From contig NZ_CP040751.1 in NCBI RefSeq assembly GCF_008001235.1, positions 1,905,001-1,969,000 of the forward strand: a DNA stretch of 64,000 bases. The letters run 5' to 3'. Made by a program: the position numbers and the translations under genes. The stretch comes from Salidesulfovibrio onnuriiensis (GTDB taxonomy: Bacteria > Desulfobacterota > Desulfovibrionia > Desulfovibrionales > Desulfovibrionaceae). The notes below the pieces were generated by a model. The model searched no databases, was not told the DNA's origin, and was given only the letters and a program-made list of their open reading frames with translations. How positions within the stretch are numbered: position 1 is the first letter of the stretch; every line of letters begins with the position of its first letter. This document shows positions 25,008 to 34,197 of the stretch, one piece after another.

Positions 25008-27287
25008 ATGAACAGCCGTCTTTTGGACCATATCGGCGACACCCCGCTGGTTGAAATCCGCAATCTATCTCCCAATCCCCACGTCAAGATTTTGGCCAAG
25101 CTCGAATCGTGCAATCCGGGCGGCTCCATCAAGGACCGGGTGGCCAAGGCCATGCTCGAGGCCGCCGAGGCCTCGGGCGAGCTGACGCCGGACAAGACCG
25201 TCATCGAGGCCACCAGCGGCAACACGGGCATCGGCCTGGCCATGGTCTGCGCGGTCAAGGGGTACCGGATCAAGCTGCTCATGTCCGAAAGCGCCAGCGA
25301 GGAGCGCAAGATGATCATGCGCGCCTACGGTGCGGAGATAGAGCTCACCCCCGGGCACATGGGCACGGACGGGGCCATTGAACTGGCCTACCGCCTGGCC
25401 CGTGAGGAGCCGGACAAGTATGTGCTCATGGACCAGTACAACAACCCGGCCTGCGTGGACGCCCACTACCACGGCACCGGTCTGGAGATATGGGAACAGA
25501 CCGGCGGCCGGGTGACCCACGCGGTCTGCACCCTGGGCACCTCGGGCACGGCCATGGGCTGCGCCAAGCGGCTGCACGAGATGGGGCCCGTGCATGTGGC
25601 GGCCGTGGAACCGTACGCCGGGCACAAGATCCAGGGCCTCAAGAACATGCACGAGTCCTACCCCCCCGGAATTTACGACAAGACAATGCTCGACGAGATC
25701 CTGCACGTGGAGGACGAAGAGGCCTTCGACCTCTGCCGCAGGCTGGCCCGGGAAGAAGGCCTCTTCGTGGGCATGAGCTCGGGGGCCGCCATGGGCGGGG
25801 CGCTTCGGCTGGCCGCGACTCTGGACCGAGGGCTCATCGTGGTCATCCTGCCCGATGGCGGGGAACGATACCTGAGCACGCCGCTGTTCGCCTCCGGCCA
25901 GGAGCAGGGAGTGCGCGTGCATGACGTGGCAAGCGGCATGAAGGCTCTCAAGGCCTCCGGCGGGCTGGGGCTGTATACCATGGGACCGAGCCTGGACAAC
26001 CCGGACGGGCTGGATTCCTGGCGGCGGGTGGTGCTGCTGGACGTCATGGCCCGGTACCTGGAGACCCGCGATATTTCCCACCATGCCGCGGCAGGGCTCG
26101 CGGACATGGACGACCGCACCCTGGCCGCGGCCCGAGACTCCGGCCGGAGCCGGGCCGATTACGTGGAGGCCACCCGAGCCGCCGTCATGGAGCGGGCCGC
26201 CCTGCTGGGCATCCATGAATCCATGGCTTGGCCCCTGGCCCAGGCCGGGCGAGAGACTGCATTCGAGCTCTGCCGCAAGCTGCTGGGCAAGGGTCTGGCC
26301 TATGAGAAGCTGCGCAGCGTGTATTTCGACGTGTTCCGCGATCCCCGTTACGGCGAGCTGGGCACCCAGGACATGGAAAAACTTTCGGCGGGCAAGACCG
26401 TGGATCTGGACGCCTACGTCAAGGACAACCCCCTGGACTTCACGCTGTTCAAGCGCGCCACCCTGCAGGATCTCAAGCTGGGCGACGTGCTGGAAACCGA
26501 GTGGGGCAATGTCCGGCCCTCCTGGTTCCTGCAGCATGCCGTGGCCGCCCTGGCCGGTTTGCCGCGCATCGATGTCTTTGTGGGCAGCGAGTCGCACCGC
26601 TTCCCGCACCTGGAGAACCTGCGGGCCATCTGGTCGGTCGCCGGCCGGGAGCCCCAGGCCTGGATGGTGGGCAAGCAGGTTGTCGCCGACAACGAAGCCG
26701 GCCTGGCCGAGGCGTTCGGTCAGGCGGAAAGCCCCCGTGCCGTCCGGTTCTGGCTTCTTTCCGGCTCCTACCGCAAGTCCCTGTCCGCCTCCCCGGAGAG
26801 CGTGGGCATGTGGGTGAGGAACTGGCGCAAGGTGCAGGAGGGAGCCGGGCTCCTGACTCTAGCCGTGGGCAACCGGGGGGAGGGCCTGTCCGAGGAGGTG
26901 GAGCAGGCCGTGTTCGATCTCAAGGCCGGGTTTATCGAGGCCATGGACAACGATGTTTCCCTGCACCACTTCTGGCCGGTGCTGTTCCGGTTCATCAAGC
27001 AGGTTAACGGCTGGTGCGCACGGGGCGGTCTGTCCGGTGTGGTGGCCCGCCAGTGCCTGGACCAGCTCCTGGCCGTGGACGAAGTGCTGGGCATCCTGGA
27101 CCGCAGCCATTTGCCCGTGGTCTTTTCCGACCTGCCCGAGGAGGTGCAGCTCATGGTCGCGGACCGGCAAAAGGCCCGCGCCGCCAGGGATTACGCCGAG
27201 TCGGACCGCCTGCGCGACGCCATTGCCGCGCAGGGATTCCGTGTGGAGGACGCCGCATCCGGCCCCAGAGTCTTTCCCATCGACTGA
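25008..27287 (+). CDS. cysK: Cysteine synthase fused to a degenerate cysteinyl-tRNA synthetase
   Basis: 759 residues in one frame from ATG 25008 (CCAAGGA upstream). Residues 1-315 are a complete PLP cysteine synthase: NPGGSIKDR with Lys42, TSGNTG (70-74), GTSGT (177-181) and PDGGERYLS. Residues 320-759 follow cysteinyl-tRNA synthetase end to end: YTMGPSLDNPDGLDS, LADMDDRTL, WGNVRPSWFLQHA, RFPHLENL, FIEAMDNDVS and the C-terminal ARAARDYAESDRLRDAIAA. The HIGH motif is replaced, KMSKS is absent, and the zinc ligands Cys28, Cys209 and Glu238 (E. coli numbering) correspond to Met, His and Leu. Aminoacylation is therefore unlikely. The first half should make cysteine from O-acetylserine and sulfide; the second may be regulatory or structural. 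Confidence 0.92.
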   Translation: MNSRLLDHIGDTPLVEIRNLSPNPHVKILAKLESCNPGGSIKDRVAKAMLEAAEASGELTPDKTVIEATSGNTGIGLAMVCAVKGYRIKLLMSESASEERKMIMRAYGAEIELTPGHMGTDGAIELAYRLAREEPDKYVLMDQYNNPACVDAHYHGTGLEIWEQTGGRVTHAVCTLGTSGTAMGCAKRLHEMGPVHVAAVEPYAGHKIQGLKNMHESYPPGIYDKTMLDEILHVEDEEAFDLCRRLAREEGLFVGMSSGAAMGGALRLAATLDRGLIVVILPDGGERYLSTPLFASGQEQGVRVHDVASGMKALKASGGLGLYTMGPSLDNPDGLDSWRRVVLLDVMARYLETRDISHHAAAGLADMDDRTLAAARDSGRSRADYVEATRAAVMERAALLGIHESMAWPLAQAGRETAFELCRKLLGKGLAYEKLRSVYFDVFRDPRYGELGTQDMEKLSAGKTVDLDAYVKDNPLDFTLFKRATLQDLKLGDVLETEWGNVRPSWFLQHAVAALAGLPRIDVFVGSESHRFPHLENLRAIWSVAGREPQAWMVGKQVVADNEAGLAEAFGQAESPRAVRFWLLSGSYRKSLSASPESVGMWVRNWRKVQEGAGLLTLAVGNRGEGLSEEVEQAVFDLKAGFIEAMDNDVSLHHFWPVLFRFIKQVNGWCARGGLSGVVARQCLDQLLAVDEVLGILDRSHLPVVFSDLPEEVQLMVADRQKARAARDYAESDRLRDAIAAQGFRVEDAASGPRVFPID

Positions 27288-27301
27288 AAGAGAGGTGAAC
27301 C

Positions 27302-27856
27302 GTGAAATTGCTCGAACCCATTGTTTCCCGCCGCAGCATCCGCAAGTTCAAGGACGAACCCGTCACGGACGAGCAGGTGGAGTTGCTGCTTCGGGCCGCG
27401 CATCTTGCTCCGTCCGGGAGCAACACCCAGCCTTCGAACTATATTGTGGTGCGTTCCGAGGAAGTGCGCCGCAAGGTCATGGAAGTGTCGCACGAGCAGA
27501 AATGGATGATGCAGGCCCCGGTGTTTATCGTCTGCGTTGCCGACCTGGGCGTGCGCATCAAGGAGGGCGAACTGCCCGCAATTGACGAGGAGAGCCCGCT
27601 GCCCGAGTTGAAGCTCATCCTGCGCGACGCCACCATCGGCGTGGACCATCTGGTGCTTCAGGCCGCGCACATGGGGCTGGGTACCTGTTGGGTGGCCTGG
27701 TTCAAGAACGCGGATATCCGTCCGGTGCTGGGCATTCCGGACAACCAGTACGTGGTGGCCGTCATTCCCGTGGGCGTGCCGGATCAGTCTCCCAAGCCCA
27801 GGCCCCGAAAGGATTTCGACTCCATGGTCTACAAGGAGAAGTGGGGCGAACGTTAG
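27302..27856 (+). CDS. Nitroreductase-family flavoprotein
   Basis: 184 residues from GTG at 27302, 14 bases after the fusion gene. PIVSRRSIRKFKDEPV is the FMN phosphate-binding start, HLAPSGSNTQPSNYIVV the flavin loop, and LVLQAAHMGLGTCWVAWF the second flavin region. A flavin-dependent NAD(P)H oxidoreductase; substrate unknown. Probably co-transcribed with the cysteine synthase fusion and closed by a strong bidirectional terminator. Confidence 0.92.
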   Translation: MKLLEPIVSRRSIRKFKDEPVTDEQVELLLRAAHLAPSGSNTQPSNYIVVRSEEVRRKVMEVSHEQKWMMQAPVFIVCVADLGVRIKEGELPAIDEESPLPELKLILRDATIGVDHLVLQAAHMGLGTCWVAWFKNADIRPVLGIPDNQYVVAVIPVGVPDQSPKPRPRKDFDSMVYKEKWGER

Positions 27857-27861
27857 AATCG

Positions 27862-27891
27862 AAAAAGGCTGCCGGGAGGCAGCCTTTTTTT
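27862..27891. terminator. Bidirectional terminator
   Basis: AAAAAGGCTGCC and GGCAGCCTTTTT form a 12-bp stem around a GGGA loop. A-rich on one side and T-rich on the other, it serves the nitroreductase (+) and the GT4 gene (-). Confidence 0.93.
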
Positions 27892-27898
27892 GCGTCTT

Positions 27899-28957
27899 CT
27901 ATTTGAATCCCTGCATCCAGTCCGCGAATTCCCGCGCCTGCTTGTCCAGGGAGAACGTTCTGACCGCATGCCCGTAGGCGGCCTGTTTCATGGCCAGAAG
28001 TTCTTCGTCCGGTTTCTGCAGCAGGTCCGCCAGTGCGTTTTCAAAGCCTTCAATGGGTGTTTCGGTGGAAACGAGTTGTCTTTGCATGTCCGGGGGCCAG
28101 ATTTCCCTGGGCCCGCCCGCGTTGCGCGCCACGGGAACCAGACCGTTGGCCATGGCTTCCTGCAAAGCGATGCCCAACGCCTCGCAATAGGTGGGCAGTA
28201 CGAAAATGTCGGCCCGGTCCAGCTGCTCCTGCACGTTGGTCACGAATCCCGTGAATTCCACCACGTCATCCAGCCCGAGTTCTGCGCTCTGCCTCCTGAG
28301 GTCCTCGGCGCTGCGGCCGGTGCCCACGATGACGCACCTGAAATCGAACCCGCGTTTTTTCAGCTTCGCTACGGCCTGGAGCAGGTCCGGATAGCCTTTT
28401 TCCACGTCAAGGCGGCTGGTGGCGATGATGGTGCGGGGAGAGCCCACACTCCGGGGAGGGACTGAAGCCGGTTGCGTTCCCGGAAAGATGGCCCGCACGT
28501 CGTATTGCCTGTAAACCGGAACCCGCTCCAGCAGCCTGTTGCGTACGAAGTCGCTGCAAGTAACGATATGCGGCTTGAGCAGGTGTTGGGTCAGTCTGGT
28601 CTTGCGGCGGTCGTCCACGTCCTTGGGCGCGCCTATGTGCTGCACGATGGGGATGCCCAGCATGCGGGCGGCAACGCCGGCGGTGCGTAGCTCCTTGGAA
28701 ATGTTGCCCACCATGACGTCGGTCTTGTGGCGCAGGAAGAATCTGAGGAAATAGGCGATGGCGGCCGGATTGAAGTCGCACCCGAAGGAATACTCCTCGG
28801 CGTGGATTCCCAGGGAACGGGCCTTTTCCACCGCAGGAGCCAGACGCGCCACCAGGCTGGTGGTGTGCCCCTGTTTTTGGAGGCAATCGGCCATGTCCAC
28901 GCACCAGGTCATGACGCCGCCCCAGAAGCGGATGGCATTGACAAAGGTTATGTTCAT
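27899..28957 (-). CDS. GT4 family glycosyltransferase
   Basis: 352 residues. Two Rossmann halves: an acceptor half starting MNITFVNAIRFWGGVMTW, and a donor half with IIATSRLDVEKGYPDLL, RCVIVGTGRSAEDL, VEFTGFV and the E-x7-E signature EALGIALQEAMANGLVPV. A retaining nucleotide-sugar transferase at the inner membrane, for lipopolysaccharide or other surface glycan. No neighbouring sugar synthesis genes fix the substrate. Confidence 0.92.
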   Translation of the reverse strand: MNITFVNAIRFWGGVMTWCVDMADCLQKQGHTTSLVARLAPAVEKARSLGIHAEEYSFGCDFNPAAIAYFLRFFLRHKTDVMVGNISKELRTAGVAARMLGIPIVQHIGAPKDVDDRRKTRLTQHLLKPHIVTCSDFVRNRLLERVPVYRQYDVRAIFPGTQPASVPPRSVGSPRTIIATSRLDVEKGYPDLLQAVAKLKKRGFDFRCVIVGTGRSAEDLRRQSAELGLDDVVEFTGFVTNVQEQLDRADIFVLPTYCEALGIALQEAMANGLVPVARNAGGPREIWPPDMQRQLVSTETPIEGFENALADLLQKPDEELLAMKQAAYGHAVRTFSLDKQAREFADWMQGFK

Positions 28958-29010
28958 TCAGTTGTTCTCGGCTGTGGTTCGGACCGCATATGGCAAGTCC
29001 CCTTGGGAGA

Positions 29011-29052
29011 AACGGCCTGCCGCCGGGGTTGGTCCCGAGGCGGCAGGCCGTT
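29011..29052. terminator. Strong stem-loop after the sigma-54 activator gene
   Basis: AACGGCCTGCCGCC (29011-29024) pairs perfectly with GGCGGCAGGCCGTT (29039-29052) around a 14-base loop. On the reverse strand only TTTCTCC follows, so the T tract is weak. It could also mark the 5' side of the divergent-looking gap before the GT4 gene. Confidence 0.6.
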
Positions 29053-29085
29053 GTTGTTTCGTCGGCATCCCTTTCCCGGGGTGCT

Positions 29086-30666
29086 TTATTCCATGAGCTT
29101 TTTCTTTCGCCGCGTCTTGTGCTGCGAAAAGCGCTTCACGTCAATGCCGTACTTTTTCACCTTGTAGTTGACGATGCGATAGGACACGCGCAGGTCGCGG
29201 GCGGACTGGAGCATGTTGCCGCCGGTCTGTTTCAGGGAGTCCACCAGCAGCTCCTGCTCGAACTTGGCCACGGCCTCGCCGAAGCTCAGGTTGGTGCCCG
29301 TGGCCGAGCTTTCCGCGGTCTGCAGCGTGGGCGGCAGATGGTAGGTGCGGACCACTTCCTCTTCGCAGACCAGCACGGCGCGTTCCACGCAGTTGCGCAG
29401 CTCGCGGACGTTGCCGGGCCAGTGGTACATGGTCAGCAGCTCGATGGCCGGGGTGGAAATCCGTTTGACTTCCTTGCTGTATTCGCGGGTGAATTCATCC
29501 AGGAAATGTTCGCACAGGGGCAGGATGTCCTCGCGGCGCTCCTTGAGCGGCGGGATGAACACCGGGAACACGTTGATACGGTAGTAGAGGTCCTCGCGGA
29601 ACAGGCCCTTTTCCAGATGCTCTTCCAGGGGCTGGTGCGTGGCGCAGATGAGCCGCACGTCCACGGTGATGGTCTGTTCGGACCCCACGCGCTGGATTTC
29701 CTTTTCCTGGATGGCGCGCAGCACCTTGGCCTGGGCGTCCAGGGAAAGTTCGCCGATCTCGTCCAGGAACAGGGTGCCCTGGTCGGCCACCTCGAACAGA
29801 CCGCGTTTGGTCTGGAACGCGCCCGTGAAGGCCCCTTTCTGGTGCCCGAACAGTTCGGACTCGATGAGTTCCGAGGGCAGGGCCGCGCAGTTGAGCTTGA
29901 TGAGCGGCTTGTCCGCGCGCGGGCTGGTGGAATGGATGTATTCGGCCAGCAGCTCCTTGCCGGTGCCGGACTCGCCGCGCAGCAGCACGGTGGCGCGGCT
30001 GGGAGCCACCTGGCGGGCCTGGCGCAGGACCATGCGCATGGCCTTGGAGGCGGCCACGAAGTCCGAGGGGGGCGGCGCGTCGGCGCTCTGGGCGATGACG
30101 CCCTGGGCCAGCAGATGGTTCTGCATGGCCATCTCCTCCTGGAGCTGGGCCACCTGGTGGGCAATGAATCCGGCCACCACTTCCAGGAATCCCTGGTGCC
30201 CGAGCATGTCGTCCATGGGGATGAGCGGCACGTCCACGCTGAGTGCGCCGATGACGTCGGAGTCGCCCTTGGCCCGGCTGATGATGGGCACGCATATGAA
30301 GCCGAGCTTCTTGAGCTCGTCCTCGGAGCGGCCAAAGGCCTTGTTCAGGAACTCTGGGTCGTCCGACATGCGCGGGACAATGATGGGATCGCCCTTTTCG
30401 AACACGCGGCCGATGACCCCGCGGCCCGGGGAATAGGTCACCTCGTCGGCGGCGGCCGGACTGTAGGTTAGGGAGAGCTTCAGGTTTTCGGTCTTGGGAT
30501 CCATGATGACCATGAAGGCGCGCACGTATCCCATGTCCTCGGCCAGGATCTTGAGCAGGGTGTTCAGGCTCTCCTCCAGGGGAACCTGTCTCGCCAGCTC
30601 TTTCTGGACCTGCTTGATCGTCGTCAGGTACGCGATATCCGGTGCGTCCTGCGTCTGTATCGCCAT
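29086..30666 (-). CDS. GAF-type sigma-54 transcription activator (NifA-like)
   Basis: 526 residues. GAF domain (about 20-170), linker (to 205), AAA+ domain with Walker A GESGTGKEL, the sigma-54 contact GAFTGA, and Walker B GTLFLDEIGEL, then a Fis-type helix-turn-helix at the C-terminus (MLQSARDLRVSYRIVNYKVKKYG). There is no receiver domain, so control is by ligand at GAF. It lies 16 bases after iorB and is probably the last gene of the ior operon, so it may respond to a 2-oxoacid or amino acid and control ior or related genes. Confidence 0.92.
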   Translation of the reverse strand: MAIQTQDAPDIAYLTTIKQVQKELARQVPLEESLNTLLKILAEDMGYVRAFMVIMDPKTENLKLSLTYSPAAADEVTYSPGRGVIGRVFEKGDPIIVPRMSDDPEFLNKAFGRSEDELKKLGFICVPIISRAKGDSDVIGALSVDVPLIPMDDMLGHQGFLEVVAGFIAHQVAQLQEEMAMQNHLLAQGVIAQSADAPPPSDFVAASKAMRMVLRQARQVAPSRATVLLRGESGTGKELLAEYIHSTSPRADKPLIKLNCAALPSELIESELFGHQKGAFTGAFQTKRGLFEVADQGTLFLDEIGELSLDAQAKVLRAIQEKEIQRVGSEQTITVDVRLICATHQPLEEHLEKGLFREDLYYRINVFPVFIPPLKERREDILPLCEHFLDEFTREYSKEVKRISTPAIELLTMYHWPGNVRELRNCVERAVLVCEEEVVRTYHLPPTLQTAESSATGTNLSFGEAVAKFEQELLVDSLKQTGGNMLQSARDLRVSYRIVNYKVKKYGIDVKRFSQHKTRRKKKLME

Positions 30667-30682
30667 GTCTCTTCCGTTGTGT

Positions 30683-31282
30683 TTAGGCGCCGACCATGGC
30701 CGCGAAGCCGAGGTCCAGGGCCTTGAGGTTAACAGCGACGATCTTGGCCGGCATGTTGGCCTCGATGGTCGCTGCGATGGTATCCTTGCCCACCGGGACC
30801 GCGCCGGTTGCCACCAGCGCGCCGATGAGGGCGATGTTGCCCGCCTGGATTGCTCCCGCTTCCAGCCCCATTTCCTGGCAGGGCAGGAAGTGGGCCTTGT
30901 CCGTGCATTGGGCCACCCGGGCCTGCACTTCCTCGAGCTTCACGTTTTCCTGCTTGCCCATGGAAACGGACAGGGGCGGAAGGAATTCGGTGCTGGAGAG
31001 CACCAGCCCGCCCTTGCGCAGGTAGGGCAGGGCGCGCATGGTTTCCAGCGGTTCGAAGCCCATGAGGATGTCGGCTTCGCCATGCCCGATCTTGGGGCTC
31101 TGGCAGCCGATGAGCACCGTGGATTCGACCACGCCGCCGCGCTGGGCCATGCCGTGGATTTCGCCGGAGGTGACGGGCAGTCCCTCGGCCAGGACGGATT
31201 TCGCCAGCAGGGTGGTGGCGGTCAGGGTGCCCTGGCCGCCGACGCCGGTCATGATTATGCGGATGGGGGTGATGTCGCTCAT
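30683..31282 (-). CDS. iorB: Indolepyruvate:ferredoxin oxidoreductase, beta subunit
   Basis: 199 residues, a gamma-type domain of 2-oxoacid oxidoreductases: IIMTGVGGQGTLTATTLLAKSVL at the start, GMAQRGGVVESTVLIG and DILMGFEPLETMRAL. With IorA it oxidatively decarboxylates aryl pyruvates (from Trp, Phe, Tyr) to aryl-acetyl-CoA and reduces ferredoxin. The iorA stop and this ATG directly abut (TAAATG), so the subunits are coupled. Confidence 0.95.
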   Translation of the reverse strand: MSDITPIRIIMTGVGGQGTLTATTLLAKSVLAEGLPVTSGEIHGMAQRGGVVESTVLIGCQSPKIGHGEADILMGFEPLETMRALPYLRKGGLVLSSTEFLPPLSVSMGKQENVKLEEVQARVAQCTDKAHFLPCQEMGLEAGAIQAGNIALIGALVATGAVPVGKDTIAATIEANMPAKIVAVNLKALDLGFAAMVGA

Positions 31283-33118
31283 TTAGCTGCCCCTTTTCTT
31301 GGACTTGATGTGTGCGCATACCTGCAGGCAGAGCATGCAGCCGTTACACAGGATCGGGTTGATGGCGGCCTTGTCGCCGTCCTTGTAGAAGGCCGGGCAG
31401 GCCAGCTTGTCCAGACATTCGGCGCGGCCGGTGCAGGAATCCGCCACATAGGCCACCATGGGGGCGACCTTCTTGTAGACGCGGCGGGCGTGCAGCGGGC
31501 ACGGTTCGCGGGCGATGAGCACGCGGACCCCGCTCATTTCCTTGAGTTCCTCCAAGGCGGCCATGGTCTTCTTCTGGTTCAGCGGGTTGACCTGGCGGAT
31601 CTCGGGAACGCCCAGGCCCTCACAGACCTTGGCGATGTCCAGACGGTGCTCGTTGTCTCCCAGCACCGTCTTTTCCACGCCCGGGTGCGGCTGGTGGCCG
31701 GTCATTGCCGTGGTGTGGTTGTCCAGGATCACCAGTAGGATGTCGTGGTTGTTGAACACCGCGCTCGCCAGCCCGGTGAGTCCGGAATGGAAGAACGTGG
31801 AGTCGCCGATAAAGGCCACCACGGGCTTGTCCTGGGCCACGGAAGCGCCGCAGCCGGCGGAGATGGAAGACCCCATGCACAGGATGAAGTCGGCCATGGA
31901 CAGGGGCGGCAGCAGCCCGAGGGTGTAGCAGCCGATGTCCGAGGAATACAGGGCGTCGTCGCCGAAGACCTTGCGGGCGGCGAAGTAGGTGGCCCGGTGC
32001 GGGCAGCCCGCACAGAGGTTCGGCGGACGCTGCGGCAGTTCCGCGGGGGCGCAGGAATCGCACTGGGGCGCATTCTGGCCCGTCAGGGAGCGCAGGACGT
32101 CAGCCACCATGGTCACGGAGAATTCGCCGTTCTTGGGCAGCAGATCCTTGCCCAGGATCTCGATGTCGATCTTTTCCTTCTGGGCCAGGACACGCAGGTC
32201 GTTTTCGAGGATCGGCTCCAGCTCTTCGATGACGATGACCTTCTTGAGGCCCTTCATGAAGTTCCTGGCCATGGTTTCGGGCAGGGGATGGGTGAAGCCC
32301 AGCTCCATGATCCTGAAAGTGTTTTCCAGGCCGGATTCCCTGAGGGCGTCGGCCAGGTAGGCGCGGCTGATGCCGGTGGCGGCAATGCCGATCTCGCCGT
32401 CGCCGTGGACCTTGTTGTAGGGAGATTTTTCCGAGGCTTCCTTGAGCTCCTCCAGCTTGCCCAGAAGGCGTTCGTGCATGGTGCGGGCAAAGGCCGGGAT
32501 GGGCACGAAGCGGGGAGGATTGCGGGTGAAGCCCTGGGACTTGGCCGGGGCCTGGGCTGGACCGAAGTCCACCGGGCCGCGCAGGTGGTTCACGCGGGTG
32601 GTGGTGCGCAGCATGAACGGCTGTTCCAGTTCCTTGGAGAGCCGCAGGCCGTCGCGGGTCATGTCCTTGGCTTCCTGGGCCGTGCAGGGCTCCAGCACCG
32701 GGTATCCGGCCAGGCGCGCGTAGTAGCGGTTGTCCTGCTCGTTCTGGCTGGAGTGGCAGCCCGGGTCGTCGGCGGAAAGCAGCATGAATCCGCCGGGGGT
32801 GCCAGTGTACGCCAGGGTCATGAGCGGGTCGGCGGCCACGTTGACCCCCACGTGCTTCATGGTCGTCAGGGTCATTGCGCCGGACAGGGTCGCGCCGCCG
32901 CCCACTTCCAGGGCGACCTTTTCGTTGGCGGTGTACTCGAAGAAGTACCCGCCTTCCGGGGAGAGACGGTAGAACGTGTCGGGGACCTCGGACGAAGGCG
33001 TGCCGGGATAGCAGGTCACCACCTGGATGCCTGCCTCCACCGCGCCTCGGACAATGGCTTCATTGCCCAGCAGCAGGTGCGTGGCGCCGCCGTCCGCGGA
33101 AAGAAGAGGATTGGCCAT
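31283..33118 (-). CDS. iorA: Indolepyruvate:ferredoxin oxidoreductase, alpha subunit
   Basis: 611 residues. The N-terminal pyrimidine domain has GNEAIVRGAVEAGIQVVTCYPG; the TPP-binding domain has CPHRATYFAARK, SDIGCYTLG and AFIGDSTFFHSGLTGL. The C-terminus is a ferredoxin-like unit (NGCMLCLQVC) with further cysteines nearby for 4Fe-4S clusters. AAGGGAG precedes ATG 33118. Oxygen-sensitive, cytoplasmic. Part of a four-gene operon with the YfgM-like gene upstream and iorB and a sigma-54 activator downstream. Confidence 0.96.
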   Translation of the reverse strand: MANPLLSADGGATHLLLGNEAIVRGAVEAGIQVVTCYPGTPSSEVPDTFYRLSPEGGYFFEYTANEKVALEVGGGATLSGAMTLTTMKHVGVNVAADPLMTLAYTGTPGGFMLLSADDPGCHSSQNEQDNRYYARLAGYPVLEPCTAQEAKDMTRDGLRLSKELEQPFMLRTTTRVNHLRGPVDFGPAQAPAKSQGFTRNPPRFVPIPAFARTMHERLLGKLEELKEASEKSPYNKVHGDGEIGIAATGISRAYLADALRESGLENTFRIMELGFTHPLPETMARNFMKGLKKVIVIEELEPILENDLRVLAQKEKIDIEILGKDLLPKNGEFSVTMVADVLRSLTGQNAPQCDSCAPAELPQRPPNLCAGCPHRATYFAARKVFGDDALYSSDIGCYTLGLLPPLSMADFILCMGSSISAGCGASVAQDKPVVAFIGDSTFFHSGLTGLASAVFNNHDILLVILDNHTTAMTGHQPHPGVEKTVLGDNEHRLDIAKVCEGLGVPEIRQVNPLNQKKTMAALEELKEMSGVRVLIAREPCPLHARRVYKKVAPMVAYVADSCTGRAECLDKLACPAFYKDGDKAAINPILCNGCMLCLQVCAHIKSKKRGS

Positions 33119-33137
33119 GGCTGTCTCCCTTGAGGGG

Positions 33138-33815
33138 TTATTTGTTCTTCAACTCGTTCAGTTTGAAATCGACGAACTGCTTGTCGGAAGAGCCGGTTTC
33201 CTGCAGCTTTTCCAGGGTCGCGATGGCGGTGGCGGTGTCGCCCGCCTGCTCGGCGGCAACGGCCAGCTGGCGGTTGACCGGGATCATGATGGAAACGATG
33301 TCCTTGCCGTCTTCGGACTGCTTGTCCAGGGCGGCGGACATGTCCTTGAGAATGACGACGGCGTCGGCGGGCTTGCCTGCGAGCATCAGGGCCTTGGACT
33401 GCCCCAGCTTGGCCACCATGCGGTTTTCCGCGTCCACGTCATTGCTCAGCTGCTCGTAGTATTGGGCGGCCTTGTCGTACTGCTTTTCCTCGAGGCACAG
33501 GGCGGCCAGTTCGAAGAGCACGGCTTTTTCCACGGAGGAGGGGGCGGATTTCGCCAGCTCTTCCAGCTTCGCGATCCTTTCGGTTCCCGTGAGCGTCTGG
33601 AGGATGGTGCTCAGCTCCGCCCGGGCCTGGGTCTGTGCGTTGGCATTGTACCAGCGGACACCGGACCAGATTGCGACAACGGCCAGAACAGCCGCCATGG
33701 CGAGAATGATCTGGTTCTTGTACTTGAGGGTCGTCTCGAATGCGGGCTTGAGCCCTTCAGGCATGTGCTGTTCGAGTTCGTTGGGGGTGGACTGGGTGGG
33801 GTTTTGCTGGACCAT
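33138..33815 (-). CDS. YfgM-like membrane-anchored TPR protein
   Basis: 225 residues. A short cytoplasmic start, one membrane helix (about 36-54, IILAMAAVLAVVAIWSGV), then a TPR-like periplasmic part (RAELSTILQTL, LFELAALCLEEKQYDKAAQYYEQL). This is the layout of YfgM, an ancillary subunit of SecYEG that hands over periplasmic proteins. Its link with the ior genes is only positional (19 bases before iorA). Confidence 0.8.
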   Translation of the reverse strand: MVQQNPTQSTPNELEQHMPEGLKPAFETTLKYKNQIILAMAAVLAVVAIWSGVRWYNANAQTQARAELSTILQTLTGTERIAKLEELAKSAPSSVEKAVLFELAALCLEEKQYDKAAQYYEQLSNDVDAENRMVAKLGQSKALMLAGKPADAVVILKDMSAALDKQSEDGKDIVSIMIPVNRQLAVAAEQAGDTATAIATLEKLQETGSSDKQFVDFKLNELKNK

Positions 33816-33899
33816 TGAAGGGCTTCCTCCATGTGGATGTATTCTGATGAATTACCTTTGAAATATAGGCCCGCCAGCCTTCCGGCGGGACAAACGTGG

Positions 33900-33928
33900 T
33901 TGATAAGCAAAATTGTAAAAAAGGTCAA
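33900..33928 (-). promoter_or_regulatory. Probable sigma-70 promoter of the ior operon
   Basis: Reverse strand TTGACC (33923-33928), 17 bases, TATCAA (33900-33905). A second TTGACT lies directly upstream. Confidence 0.5.
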
Positions 33929-34167
33929 AGTCAAAATCCCGATTCATGACGATTTCATGGGAAAAGCGGGGATGTTGACGGATCTTTTTAGCAGTGGAAT
34001 GACAAAAAAGGCAAATTCCTTTTTTGTGGGTCCGGCCCGAATGCCCTGCCCGCGTCTGACGTCAGGTTAAGCCGAGATCGGAGACGTTTTGAATAAATGA
34101 CGTTTTGCTGCGGTATCGGGAGAATTATTGATTGATAAAAATGAAATGCACCGAAGAATCGTTTTTG

Positions 34168-34197
34168 TTGACCAGAAAAGGATCTGGCGAGTATACA
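34168..34197 (+). promoter_or_regulatory. Probable sigma-70 promoter of proA
   Basis: TTGACC (34168-34173), 18 bases, TATACA (34192-34197), about 57 bases before the proA start. Confidence 0.5.
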
